A DNA stretch of 64,000 nt from Malachius bipustulatus (taxonomy: Eukaryota; Arthropoda; Insecta; Coleoptera; Melyridae): assembly GCA_910589415.1 (NCBI GenBank), contig OU342630.1:28367867-28431866 (forward strand), given 5' to 3'. The notes beneath the pieces were generated by a model. That model saw nothing but the letters and a program-made list of their open reading frames with translations. It did not search any database and was not told where the DNA came from. The translations under genes and the position numbers were made by a program. Numbering within the stretch: position 1 is the first letter of the stretch; every line of letters starts with the position of its first letter. Below, piece by piece: positions 1 to 11,386 of the stretch.

Positions 1-520
1 TGATCGACTATATCAAATAGTACTAGAATCAATCATAAAATATGAATTGTACCCTATTTCAAGGTCACAGCTCGGCGACCGGACTTATTAGTCCGGTAAC
101 CTATTGGTTATATTCAGATGATACCAAAAAAAAGTGATTCCATGGTTGGTTCCTAATTAGCGAGGATCTGTGTCTCTGAGATTGTGGGAATATCTTTCAA
201 TTTAATATCACCTGAACAGACGAGCTGTAGTTATACAGTGTGACTCATTTTTCCTTGAAACACCCTGTAGAATCTTAATTTATGGTGCGATTTTAAAAGT
301 ATTGCTTTTAAATCATAGAGCTTGATAAACTATATTTTGGGAACAAAAAGCGTCTCATTCCTACAAAATCCAAGGCTAACTAGATCAGTGTTTACTTTTA
401 AAATCTCGAAAAATCATATTAGCGATTTTTTATAAAAAAAACTTTTTTTTTTATAACCTGTGGGCATTACCTGTGGGATTTACAATCCTGTGGGCACGCC
501 ACAGGATTGACCAGCCCTCA
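1..520. other. AT-rich DNA with two short perfect hairpins
   Basis: No coding region is visible. A perfect 8-bp stem with a 4-base loop lies at 78-97 (ACCGGACT / AGTCCGGT). A perfect 11-bp stem with a 5-base loop lies at 483-509 (CAATCCTGTGG / CCACAGGATTG), and CCTGTGGG occurs three times between 460 and 497. The string ACACCCTGTAG near 257 resembles the ends of the TACAGGGTG-type elements found elsewhere in the window, so an element end may lie here. Confidence 0.5.
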
Positions 521-1054
521 AAACGGTACTGTACTAAATTTTATTGGAAATGTCAGAGAGTAAAGGATCTTGCATATATAAGAAATTCATAATAATACTC
601 CGAATTTTCTTTAATTTATTCGAAAAGGTCAAAAGCTATCCATGAAAAAAACTTAAAGTAGGTATATCGAAAAGGTCAAAAGCTATCCATGAAAAAAACT
701 TAAAGTAGGTATATCTAGCAACTGTTAAAAGTGACAAATAAATTTGTAGGATACTTCCAATAATACAGTACCTACAACGTGTCTAGTGTTAATAAGCATT
801 CATAACATAACTTTGAGAGACAAAATAGAAATTGTACGTCTAGTTGGTGATAATGTACCTACTTTAATAAAAAAAAAATATTTTTTTTTTTTATTTTTTT
901 TTTACTTTTTTTTATTTTTTTTTTTTACTTATGATAGCTTTTGACCTTTTTGAATAAATTTATGAAAATTCGGAGTATTATTATGAATTTCTAAAATAAT
1001 TGCAAGATCCTTATACTCTGACATTTTCAATAAAATGTATTACAGTACCGTTTT
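521..1054. mobile_element. Foldback (MITE-like) element, ~534 bp
   Basis: The left arm (521-652) and right arm (928-1054) are inverted copies of each other. The outer ends read AAACGGTACTGTA and TACAGTACCGTTTT, and the similarity continues inward through the motif GGTCAAAAGCTATC and its complement. The centre is poly-T/poly-A rich and has no ORF. Long imperfect inverted repeats around a non-coding core are typical of non-autonomous DNA transposons. I see no clear target-site duplication, so the family is not assigned. Confidence 0.7.
621..714. repeat. 47-bp tandem duplication inside the foldback left arm
   Basis: Two adjacent, essentially identical 47-bp units start at 621 and 668, each beginning CGAAAAGGTCAAAAGC. 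The matching part of the right arm (about 928-955) has only one copy, so the duplication arose after the foldback element formed. Confidence 0.9.
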
Positions 1055-4000
1055 GTATGAATTAATTTATAGCAAAGCGCAATAGTTTTCAGTTATTATA
1101 ACACTTTCCACTTTTTATTCTGTCAAAATAGTTTGAAAATCGACATTCCGAGACACAAGTTATTGATTCATTTAAGTTGTGTTGTAGTGTAGTTTACATC
1201 ATAATATTATGATAATTTAGATAAATCCTGAACAATTATTATTTCTTTTTGAAATATGCATTTATACTATAATCACTTTACAGGAAACGTTTTTGTAGAA
1301 ATTTTCTTCAATCTGCATTTCTATATGTATATTTTCCTTCGTCTTTGTCTCATGCACCATTGAGTGGTGGCAAGTCTACAACTAGTAGTAGAATCACATC
1401 AAAATCAAGAGTGTTTTGCCTTATTTAGTTATCTACGATTAACAACGCTTCTTCTGAAAAGCAATTCGTGAAGACAATTTTAGATAAAAGATAATACTGT
1501 GAAGATAATTCACAAGAAAGTTGTAGCCCAAATTTGAAGGCACGGTGAAAGCGTTAGTGAAATAACAGTGCAAGAGGTTCCCCATTTGAGCAATAATGTT
1601 ACAATAATGCTAGAAAACTGCAAAAAAGTCCAATTATCTAAAATGGTGGAACGAAGGCACTATGCAGAGTATAACACACTTTAAGTCGCTTCCCACGGCT
1701 GCCTATATGCTCTGCTAATATCCATTAACACGCAACATTGGAGTAGGTAATAAAATAAGCCATAATTAGAGTAGTTATATTGTCTAGTCCGGACTGAAAA
1801 AACCCACCACACCGAGTAGCAGCATCTCAGACAATAACATTGGCAGATATACACACTAAATGTACACAATCATAGTAATAAACCAAAATGGAACCCTTTT
1901 TCTCTTCCTGCTAACGGACGCATGTCATTATGCAATAACGTTAGGAACCAATTACTTTGGTGGTCGATTAGCCTGCAACATTTACGACTGGAAATTTCAG
2001 TAGCACAGAAAACAATACTCGACCGTAATTTATTATTGTCGTGTTAATGCATGACGATCTTGGCTACATATTTATAAAAAATTAATCAAAACTAGTCTTT
2101 AATTTTTTAACTGTTTACAGAAAATAACATCCATTACTGAAAGCATCAATTATACGAGAAGACTGCTTATAGGTATATGAAAGCTTTCATCAAGAACACC
2201 TGGTCGCAAATCCTGTTAAAAAAAATGGGTAGCTACGAAGAAAAATAAGCTCAATGTTATTATTACTTGAAGGGCCTGTATTAACTTGATTTAGACAAAG
2301 ATTTGTGATTGTGAATCTCAGGATGACGAAAGTGTTTCTTATTTAAGCTTTTGAGGTTGTATCTATAATCGGATGCTATGTAGAGTTTATTAAACTAGTT
2401 GACTACTAAGAGAACTAGCAGCAATACATGAAACAATACTTATAGCTGTCAATTTATTATTAGCAATCTTTTAAATTATTTAATTTTTAGTAGCAACTAA
2501 ATATTTATTAGAGTGATAGTGGCCACTAAATATGTTAGTACGGCTGCTTTAGCTTCGTTACCGAAAGCATCTATGGACGATTCCGTTTTTTGCTTTTTGT
2601 CCCTAGTTTCTCTCTTGCTGAATTTTTGACAACGGCTTGCTTAATTTTGAAAAAGCCTCACTTTCAGTTATAACTTTTATATCCAAGTAAAGTCTCAATC
2701 TTCGTTGAATTCAGTCACGGCAAGTAAAAAAGTTCTACCTCGAAATTTTTCACAACCGCCCATGTCTATGAAAATGGTTCATTTTTTTTTCTACAATAAT
2801 AATAATTATTGTCTAGAATCTTAGCTCAAAATTCATGTAAAATGAATATACTTAAGTGAATCACTACTGGAGGAAAACGAATATCATCCTCAAAGTCCTG
2901 CATTCAGTATTTCAATTAAAAAGCAGACCCTTTGCTTGAAAAACTTACGTTACCAATGCTTTTGTGACGTCAGCATTGAACATCTTACTTTACAAGTTTA
3001 TTTTTCTCATGATGATTTTCCAATAAAAGGGTTCCTTACAGGAGACACCGCTATTCTAAAAGTTTGCAACTAGGAATATCAATGATTCTTGAGCGAGTAA
3101 CGAACCTTCTTCTGATTCGAGGTGTTGTCATCATCATCAAGGATTCGATGTGGGTCCTGATGCCCGTGGGTTTTCTTCTAAACTTTGAATTGAATGAATG
3201 ATGTTGGAATTTGACGGTGATTGAATTTTCTGTGAGGTGTCGATCTTCGTGGCGCTGTCTTGAATGGGATGATGCGGGTTCTTGTGCTTATGTTTGGACG
3301 GTGTGGTGTTGTATGGTAATGAGTGGTGAGAGACGCACGAGCTGCAGTGTGTTCTGAGAAGATTTGTATTAAGGGTGCGGATCGGGGTAACGGAACGCAC
3401 ACAAAACCTGTCCCCAATGTGGTATGGACCAGTTCGCACACCGCAGCTCCGACGAAACTGAGAGTTTGCAATAAACGGTAAACCGTCGGAGTATGACCTT
3501 CCGTTTTTTTTGCTTTTTCGCATTTGCTACCCTTGACTAGGTACTAGAGGCTAATGATTCTCAGACGTCATCTACAGCTGTAGTCCACATGAGGCTGATA
3601 AGTTTTCTGAAGCGCTTTTGAATTTTCTATAGATATTATGGTTATACGATCTTCTCAAGGAAAACGCAGTAGGTCTCGAAGTTGGCCAATCAGCCTAAAG
3701 TATAAAAATTTTAATTTTAAGTATTAAAAATTTTCATACCTACGACCCAACATTTTAGTAAACATGCACTGGATTTTCTGCAATGCGATTGGGCACTGCT
3801 TCCTCAAAATCGGCAGTTTATCCTCGATGCCTTTTTTTACCGTTTAACCTTTTTGCCTAATTTTTCGAATGATTTTCCCTTTTTTCAAACGTCAGTGTTT
3901 TTTTTTATACAAATTCCTCTTTTGTCAAAAATGGTTCCGAATATAATAATCCAGTCGGTAAAGTAAAAAATATACCCAAAGTTCGTAAAAAATCTTATCT

Positions 4001-4333
4001 AAGATTTTCCTTCAAAGTTAGTGAAAGGGTTTATAAACATAAATACACAAAAAACAGTTTTGGGGCTGCAGCACGCTTCTCCCGAAAAACGACCACCCCT
4101 TCCGTGAAAAAATTAGTTTTTTTATCGTTAATCCTCGGATATATCAAAAAATACTTAACAGAAGAAAGGAAGCTTGAGTGATCTTCTAAAAGAAAGGTCT
4201 TTTGTAATTTTTTCGTAAAATGTCATAGTTTTGAAGTTATTTAATATTTAAGAAATTGCACATTTTGTATTTGCGATGCGCGCGAATTTTAGTGCATTTA
4301 AACTTGTTGGCGCGCAGTCTCAAGAAAAAAAAT
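1055..4333. other. Gene-free AT-rich stretch
   Basis: I see no recognisable gene, RNA or element here. A somewhat GC-richer patch at about 3130-3530 holds an antisense open frame of 128 codons (3137-3523, minus). Its product is rich in Ser, Asn, Pro and His, matches no family I know, and overlaps another frame of similar length, so I treat it as chance. The remainder is AT-rich with many short homopolymer runs. Confidence 0.4.
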
Positions 4334-4893
4334 TAAATTTCTCGAAAACCAAACAACCTATGAAGAAAAATCAAAATGGGTATTGAAGGGGACATATAAA
4401 ACATTTGTTTGCCATTCTCATTTATTATGAGTAAGTTGTGGTTATAAATATTACAATAAATTTCTGTTCGTTTTCACAAAAAATTTAAAATGTAGCTTTT
4501 TTTTAAATAGGTGCACTTATGCGCGCCTATTTACTACTAACTAAGTATTTGGTAATATTTAAAAAAATATTAGCTATATTTTTTTGGTCATTTTGTTTAA
4601 TTTTAGGGAAATAATATAAAATTTGGCTAAATTTATTATGCTGCTAAAATTGCAAAATGTAAAATTTTTTATGTTTAACTTTTTCGGCATTGTGGTAATG
4701 CCTTGACCTAAAAGAACTAGTTTTATCAAGCTATATTATTTCTATATACTATATTGTATATTTATACACTAAAACGTACTCATAATTTATGGAAAATGGA
4801 GAAAAAAGTTGTACTTATTTTATGTCCGTTTCAAAACCCATTTTGATTTTTCTTCATAAGTTGTTTGGTTTTCGAGAAATTTCATTTTTTACA
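4334..4893. mobile_element. Foldback element with ~110-150-bp arms
   Basis: The left arm (about 4334-4455) contains AAATTTCTCGAAAACCAAAC, and the right arm (about 4745-4893) contains its complement GTTTGGTTTTCGAGAAATTT. Similarity runs inward over at least 100 bp, including GAAGAAAAATCAAAATGGG in both orientations. The core is AT-rich and non-coding. The short open frame at 4789-5007 lies mostly in the right arm and is not treated as a gene. Confidence 0.65.
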
Positions 4894-5389
4894 TTTATTC
4901 AACATACAACAATCATTCAACATTTAGCACCACTATCCCATCATAGCATTTATAGGCCTATGTACAATTATTGCGTTCTGTCAGGGCCAGCTTCATTCAA
5001 CTTTTGATTTTGTCAATGTAACCATTTTTCATAAACAGCGAAATACATAATTCCTTAGGTGTGTATACTGTATATTAAATCATTCCAAATTATTATTAAT
5101 TTTATGAATTCATTCGAGACATCATTATTTTTTATACACATGATAATTTAAACAACTAAGTCGAGGCAGTTGGCTTCGTATTCAAGCAATTTATCAACGA
5201 CTATCACTTAATAAAAAAGCCAAAATGAACCAGGCCGGCGACAGAAAATTTCAAATCATCTTTTTATACGCAGCGTTCTTCTTAAAAAAGTTCAGATAGC
5301 CGGAGAATTGATAATGAGTCGTTATAAAACCTTGAGGATTATTTTCAAAAAGTAACTTCGAAATTCGACTTCACCGAGTGTGCCTCGTG
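4894..5389. other. No gene seen
   Basis: AT-rich DNA between a foldback element and the GC-rich island. I see no ORF, repeat or RNA structure that I can support. Confidence 0.4.
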
Positions 5390-6590
5390 GACAAGAACTA
5401 TCTAACCGCCGTGTTTATTTCGCTAATCGTGACGTGAAGCTACAAAAAAGTTTGTGATCTGACCGAGAGCCACCGTAGCCGATTATAAGGTAGGTGCCAT
5501 TTGATTCCATTCCGCTTTATTTACTTGGTACTGTCGTCGTCATTATCATCCATCACCGCTCGTCTCCCCTGCTTTTCATTGTCCCCTGCATCCACGTCAT
5601 AGCTCATTACTGCGAACAAGGTAAGGTTGCGTTCTCGGGGCGTCGTTGCAGGCCTGGCTTTGGTCAGGGGTGATTACGTCTCAGCGCACAACCGGTCTGG
5701 TGTACGCGGGGTGGCACTAGCAAGCAGTCCCCCGTCCTCGTCTACGATTTCAGGCTCGGCGTTGGTCGAGGGGAATCGCGGGACGAGGACGAGACTACCG
5801 AAATACCCTCTCTCCCCTCACTACTTACACAGGTCGCACTCCGGAGGCGTCGTTTCAGGCCTGGCTTTAGTCAGGGATCGCGACGACTTGAGGTGAGACT
5901 TGTAAGTGCGCAGGAGGGTCGCTCATCACCGTTGTGGCGCTGTGAGGTAACAAAGGCCTCGTTAGTTCCCACTCACGATTTCAGGCTTGGCTTTGGTCAC
6001 GGGGAAATCGTGGGTTGCGTGCGGCGCCTGGTACCAGTCAAGCAGCTTCCCTAATTACCTGAAATCCTGAGTCACATGCCCGTAACCGCCGTGTCTCCCA
6101 TCACACCGCGCCGATCTAGACGACGCAGCGCCGAGTGGCCTCACCACGCCGCCGAAGTAAGATTCGTGTTATCTGCGGCCTTAAGCCCTCCGTCGCTCAT
6201 TGCAAAACCACGCTTATTCAATTTGACAAGTAATTATCATTCCTGCCCGCCTGCTGCGTTAGACCGCGCTCTGTCTCAGTTAATAAGTCTGTTAATAAAT
6301 CACCATTATTATTATTATTTGACCGTCGTTATAATTTCACCGCTCCTTGCAAGCTTTTCTACTCGCATACAGCATATTCTGTGTCTCCATTGAGCTGCCC
6401 TGGGATAAGGGAACGACAGCCGTGCCACTCAACGTGACACGAGTAACTGGGAAAATAAAACCTGCGGTGTACTTTTAATTTTTCCCCGGGGAGTAAATCC
6501 CCCCGAGTAAACCCCCAACAAAAATCTGGGGCCCGAGGAAACCGTCCGGATAGGAGCTCCGACCACCCAGTGAAGTAACGTCACAATATC
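5390..6590 (+). other. GC-rich island, possibly an LTR or leader of a retrotransposon
   Basis: This roughly 1.2-kb segment is far richer in G, C and CpG than its surroundings. It contains splice-donor-like strings (AAGGTAGGT near 5488, AAGGTAAGG near 5619), an AATAAA at about 6455, and a C/G-run tail (CCCCGGGG, then TGGGGCCCGAGG near 6530) that could mimic an LTR end followed by a primer-binding site. Open frames at 5627-5896 and 6076-6393 are short and unrecognised. It could be a solo LTR or 5' leader, or a host promoter and exon. Finding a second copy with matching ends would decide. I could not confirm TG...CA ends or a target duplication. Confidence 0.35.
5637..6015 (+). ncRNA. Four spaced copies of a hairpin module with covarying stems
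   Basis: Four modules have cores starting at 5649, 5751, 5856 and 5982. Each core is CAGG, then a 4-bp inner stem, then an 8-base loop GC(T/G)TT(G/A)GT, then the inner-stem partner and a G-run. The inner stems are CCTG/CAGG (units 1 and 3), CTCG/CGAG (unit 2, a two-base compensatory change) and CTTG/CACG (unit 4, one mismatch). The flanking outer stems differ in sequence yet remain complementary: 11 continuous pairs in unit 4 (5971-5981 with 6005-6015), CGATT/AATCG plus a 10-bp outer helix in unit 2, CGTCG/CGACG in unit 3, and a wobble-rich stem in unit 1. Sequence-divergent but pairing-conserved stems suggest selection on a folded RNA or on cruciform DNA. I recognise no known RNA family. Confidence 0.5.
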
Positions 6591-7101
6591 TTAACTTTGA
6601 TGACGTCTCGCAGATAATGCGTTCATCATAGTACTCTTCATCAAGAAACATAATAATATACTAAATTATCCAGCCTTAAGAAGTAAATTAATAAAATCTG
6701 TGGGATATATCAAAAAGTGGTAAATGGGCATACTTAATTTTTTTTTTCTTGAATTCATGACCGTATCGTTTAAAGGAAGAACATTTTGGTATTTTCCAGC
6801 TATAGAGACTATGTAGAGGTATGGAGCTGTTATTATAGAGATAGAAACTAGTACCAGAATATAGTACGCTCTCCAATGAGAAAATTTTTCATAATTATTA
6901 CTAAAATTGAACTTGGTTGCTGTTAGTTGTACTCGTCAACAGAACCTAAACAACGACTCATAAGTTTTTACTTGTGTGAACCAAAAAGGGGTCGTGTAAT
7001 CGCTTGTGCTTTCAGTTAGCTTCCACTAACAGGTATAGCACATTTTTTTTGCGAATCAGCTGAAATCCATTTTGCTATTTGACGGTGAGTTAAGAAATTT
7101 A
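6591..7101. other. No gene seen
   Basis: AT-rich sequence follows the sharp drop in GC content at about 6590. I see no supported ORF or repeat before the TACAGGGTG-type element begins. Confidence 0.4.
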
Positions 7102-9617
7102 TACAGGGTGTTTCAAAACATGGGCCGGAAAATAAAAGGTGTGATTAATCTCTGGCCTCATTCTGAGAAAAAAAGTTTCTATTACCATGGGTCTGTAATA
7201 AGTCAGACAATTGTAAAAAATGGATAATGCTAAAGTATATGGAGTCTGTTAATACATAACACAATATTCATTTTCTAATTTCTATACCTACTAAAAGCAA
7301 ATGACCTAATACTTTCTTCCAGATTCTTTCAGCGATTAATTCTAATCACACTCATATCTGATACCTTTCTCTCTCCGCTCCTCTCCTTAGCAAATAACAA
7401 CAGAAGCAGGCTTCACAATAACGACAACACAACGTGAATTAATTAGACTCTTTATTACTGTACCCATTATGTTTCCTGGTTAACATTGTCACTGGCGAAT
7501 CTCCCACACAGAAAGTCTAAAGCGCGACAATTATAAATCAAGTGTAATTGAATTCAAATATAATTGTGAGTATAATGAGATAGCGCCCTCTAGCCTCGAA
7601 CCCACATATCTCGTGAGTCACACATACTGTGGGTGATATAGTTGTCATTGCTGCTGGGAAGGTGCGATTGTGAGAAAATCGAAGAAGAATAAACAGAATT
7701 TCTATTATACCATAATACATGACAGGATAGTTTATCATTGAAAAATATGTATTTTGTTGAGTGGATAAAATTTCAAACAATAATAATTCTTAGAAATTCA
7801 TATAAAAATTTATTGTTTCAATACTTTGAGAATTGTAACATAACGTGACGTTTTCAAGACGCAGGGTGATGAAAAAATTCCTTTTTTCACCATATCTCAG
7901 AAACTTTGAGACACAGAACTCACCTTTTGTACAAAACTTAGCAGTAATATTATCTTCTTTTTGAAGGCTAATTCAATTTTTTATAGCGGTGAAACCGATT
8001 ATGAAAAAAATAATGTAATAATGAAAAACAAATATGGTTTTTGTCCTTAACAAAACATGTTGCTGCTTTTATATGTTTCAGAGATTTTAATCAGAAGCAT
8101 CTTTTAATGTAGACAACATTAACGGTTTAAATGTACTTCCAAGATGACAATTTTCCCAGCGTCGTAAAAATTTGTGACCAAAAAAGCTCACGCAACCCTC
8201 TGATCTCCGTAAAAAAAAATGCAAAAAAATTAATGATGTTTTAAAGGTAACTAATATTAATAATAAGATCTGTAGGTACAAAAGCCGAGAAATGTATCCA
8301 AACGCTTCCTGAGATTTTTTTTTAAATATCTTTCTTTACACCCTGTTTTAATGGTCTTAGCGGACCCATGTTTAAAGGAAGTTTTCTCTCAGACTGTGCC
8401 AAGGAATCACACATTTCATTTTTTGACACTTATAATATTTTATAATAATTTTGTATACTTAGTCTAAGTTTTTCCACATAGTTAGCGATTAATGAGGAGT
8501 GAATAACCATAATAATAACAATAAGAAAAATTGTTTTTTTATGACCTTGATTTATTTGTTTTCTTTCACAGCTTTTCTGAAATTTTCATTAATAATAATC
8601 CATAGGACAACAAACGTGCTTGACCTAAAATTCTGAGTTGGTGAATGTCAGAGGAATATTCGTTAGACAATTCCACTTATACGTTATTACATCCATTTTA
8701 TTTCTCAAATATCGCTGTTTGCTATCGGATATTTTGTATCAAGGAAGCAAGAGAGAATGCAAGGATAAATTTATCGATAAAACTGCTTGTTCATATGTTG
8801 CTATGGAAATGACTCGATTCCTTGGCACTTTGTTACTAAAGTCACAATTATTAATTTTATTATTTGGAAATATTTTATATGGAAGAAAAAAGTTTCCTTT
8901 CCCTCCCGGGGTCTGAACCAGAGTACTTTCGAACGACAGTCAATGTACTTATCCGCTTGGACACATACGCCTGTTATATACGAATTACAGAAGGGCTGAT
9001 ATAGCTACCTACCGTTTGTCATTTGATTTTCTATTAGAAAATATCAACATAAAATACAAAAATTGTGTTTTTAACAATGTAATTTGAAATTTGAAATTCA
9101 AACACAAATTTGAATTTGTGCCATGTTACAGTATGGAAAATTCTGAAAATAAATTTTTTGTTTATGTTTAATTCTGACGTTTTTGATTATAAAATGCCTT
9201 TTTTTCTCGAGAACGGTGGCTTCTACAGTTTTTGATCAAGAGTACTTTTTTGTGTAAGAAACACTGGCGCTTTGAAATTTGCTATCGAAATAATAATTTT
9301 TCCAGTGCCGTAAAAGTTAGGGGGGTGAAACCATTACGCAACCCTAAAATTTCCACCACTGGCATATCTTAGAACATTAGTTTGAATCCTTAAAAGTAGC
9401 TATTATTAATTTAAAAATCTGTACAAAAGCTGGAGCCTGTAGCTCTAATGGTTCTTGAGATATCGTAAAAGAAGTAAGAAGAAAACATTTTTTTTGAACA
9501 CACTGTATCTCGAAAACGGTCGTTTGCGGACCCATTTTAATAGAAATCTTTTTTCTTAGAATAAGTCGTAGAATTACCTCCTTTATTTTGTACTAGTTGG
9601 TAGTTAACACCCTGTAT
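7102..9617. mobile_element. 2.5-kb element or cluster with ATACAGGGTG ends
   Basis: The segment opens with ATACAGGGTGTTTC and closes with GTTAACACCCTGTAT. The first ~100 bp and last ~100 bp are diverged inverted copies: both arms hold a GAGAAAAAAAGTTTCTATTA-like block followed by a TGGGTC block, in opposite orientation. No transposase frame is visible. Internally, about 7850-8420 and about 9180-9615 are diverged direct copies, each with a run containing CGTAAAA...ACGCAACCCT and ending in GCGGACCCAT. This suggests two related non-autonomous elements side by side or nested. AT-rich open frames inside (7538-7780, 8087-8281, 8638-8999) look like chance. Confidence 0.5.
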
Positions 9618-10589
9618 AGCTATGAGGTATCAAATAATTGTAAGTGTAAGTATGAGGAAAACGAATAATTATTGTAAATGACTTCCTGCTCGGTCCCGCC
9701 ACTTGAACGCCCAGTAATCCCATAGATTCAGTCCTATAGATGCTCAGTTATAGGTAACAGTGAACACGAGGAGTGGAAGCATCGCTTGCGCACACAACCG
9801 CTGATGCTGTCTACCGCAGGTGTATACTAGATGGAAACAATATTTGAACTCTCGTAAATCTTCTTGCAATGTTAAGATTAACCAGTACTTAAGAGATTAA
9901 GGGACAACCAACATTGAAAAGTAAATAAAGAAGGGTGTCCGACCAGGACTGTATCTTGGTATAATTCAAAATTTAGAAACTGTAAGAAACAACTTAACTT
10001 GATTTACATTTTATGTACCTAATAGGCGCTTGTCTTAAAGTAGGGGATTAATTTCCCGTCATAAATCGTTGTCAGTGTAATATGTAGGTAATTAATTGCA
10101 TGCATGAAAAGCACATTTTTTCCTGAAGATAAAATGAATATTGTTGGAATACTACCCTGCAGAAAAAGGTCTTATAGCATTATTGCTTGCAATAATGTTT
10201 TTACGATGTTACGCTTTAATCCTCTTTTTGTCGGTAGGTACATAGCCTCCGGGCCTTCAAATATTCCTTCCACCTAGTATAGACAAATATCCATGGACCA
10301 CGGAAAAACAGTCTCGAATCAATTCTTATTACCTTATCGTTCTAACATAACTAAGAGGGCCTGCGTTTAGTGTTGCAAGATGCAAGGATGACCTTCCACA
10401 AGCGGTCATAAATCTTTTTCAGGGAAGCATTTAATTCAATTTCAATTATTATATCATGAAATTAATTATTTTGATAAAGCATTCAGTAAAAAAGTAAGAA
10501 GAACAAAACTGTTGAACGACGGACTTTGTCAATGTAAAGACATTGTGCGATAAATCTGATTTTCAAACTGAATTCTGAACAAAATGTAA
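9618..10589. other. No gene seen
   Basis: AT-rich DNA without recognisable coding or repeat structure on either strand. Confidence 0.4.
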
Positions 10590-10741
10590 CATGTAAGCAA
10601 ACAGTATATTAAACGAGCATATAATGGGAGCTATTATCCACGACGGTTAAGTTTATGTCACGAGCGTTAGCGAGTGACATAATTAACCTGAGTGGATAAT
10701 AGCTCATTATATGCGAGTATAATACTATACTTTGTCCACGA
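10590..10741. repeat. Short palindromic element, copy 1
   Basis: Arms 10614-10664 and 10671-10717 form a near-perfect hairpin (GGGAGCTATTATCCAC pairs with GTGGATAATAGCTC) around the apex GCGTTAGC. Just outside lies TTTGTCCACGAC (about 10732-10743). A second element at 13305-13475 shares the arm, apex and flank layout, marking a dispersed family of roughly 150-bp palindromes. Confidence 0.7.
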
Positions 10742-10984
10742 CTGATTTACTTTGATTCCAAAAATTTATTTTAAACTATGAGAATAAATGAATTTTCTTG
10801 GTCGCCTTCCAGTCATAAAGGTGTTGTATACAGTTAAATAAAGATTTCGGGATTTCTCAGGCAAAAAATTCAGGTAAGTTACCTTTGCTGCTTCCGTTAT
10901 CTCCGGTGGAGTACACAGTATCTCGTCCTCACTATCAATTATTTCCATTTTAATTTTTAACTAACTAAATTATTAAACTATAAG

Positions 10985-11386
10985 TTGGTAATCCTGTTAT
11001 TGAAGTGGTTGATGAGATTTGGAAAATAATACGCATGCCCCTCGGAACAGCTGATGGTCATGCTGTGTGTTGCCAGATTCACTGGTATTTACCAACAGAC
11101 CAAAATCGGAAATTATACCGTAGTATTAGTACAATTAACAGTTTAGAATTAATCGCCCTACATATAAATTTCATATAATTAAACTTAACTATGTTCCCCT
11201 CACTTTTTAATCTTAATATCTAATTTATAAACTTGTAATAGTAATTCTTTTAAACTTCACCATATTATAACCGTCTGTTGGTAAATACAAGTGAATCTGG
11301 CAACATACAGCATGACCATCAGCTGTTTACAGTGACATGCGTATAATTTTCCCAATTTCATCAACCACTTTCTATAGGTTACCATA
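10985..11386. mobile_element. Foldback element with ~115-bp arms
   Basis: Arms at 10985-11105 and 11268-11386 are inverted copies. Examples are GTGGTTGATGAGATTTGG with CCAATTTCATCAACCAC, and CAGCTGATGGTCATGCTG with CAGCATGACCATCAGCTG. The ~160-bp centre is AT-rich and non-coding. The structure is that of a non-autonomous DNA transposon; I identified no target duplication. Confidence 0.75.

Noticed and set aside
3137..3523. 128-codon minus-strand open frame
   Set aside because: No recognisable domain, low-complexity polar composition, and a similar-length frame overlaps it on the same strand. There is no splice or promoter support.
5627..6393. GC-rich open frames of 89 and 105 codons as proteins
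   Set aside because: The first overlaps the hairpin modules and its repeats break codon phase. Neither matches a known domain, and high GC content alone lengthens open frames.
6525..6560. tRNA primer-binding site downstream of an LTR
   Set aside because: TGGGGCCCGAGG has the right start but I cannot match it to a specific tRNA 3' end. No CA-ending LTR precedes it and no second LTR is in the window.
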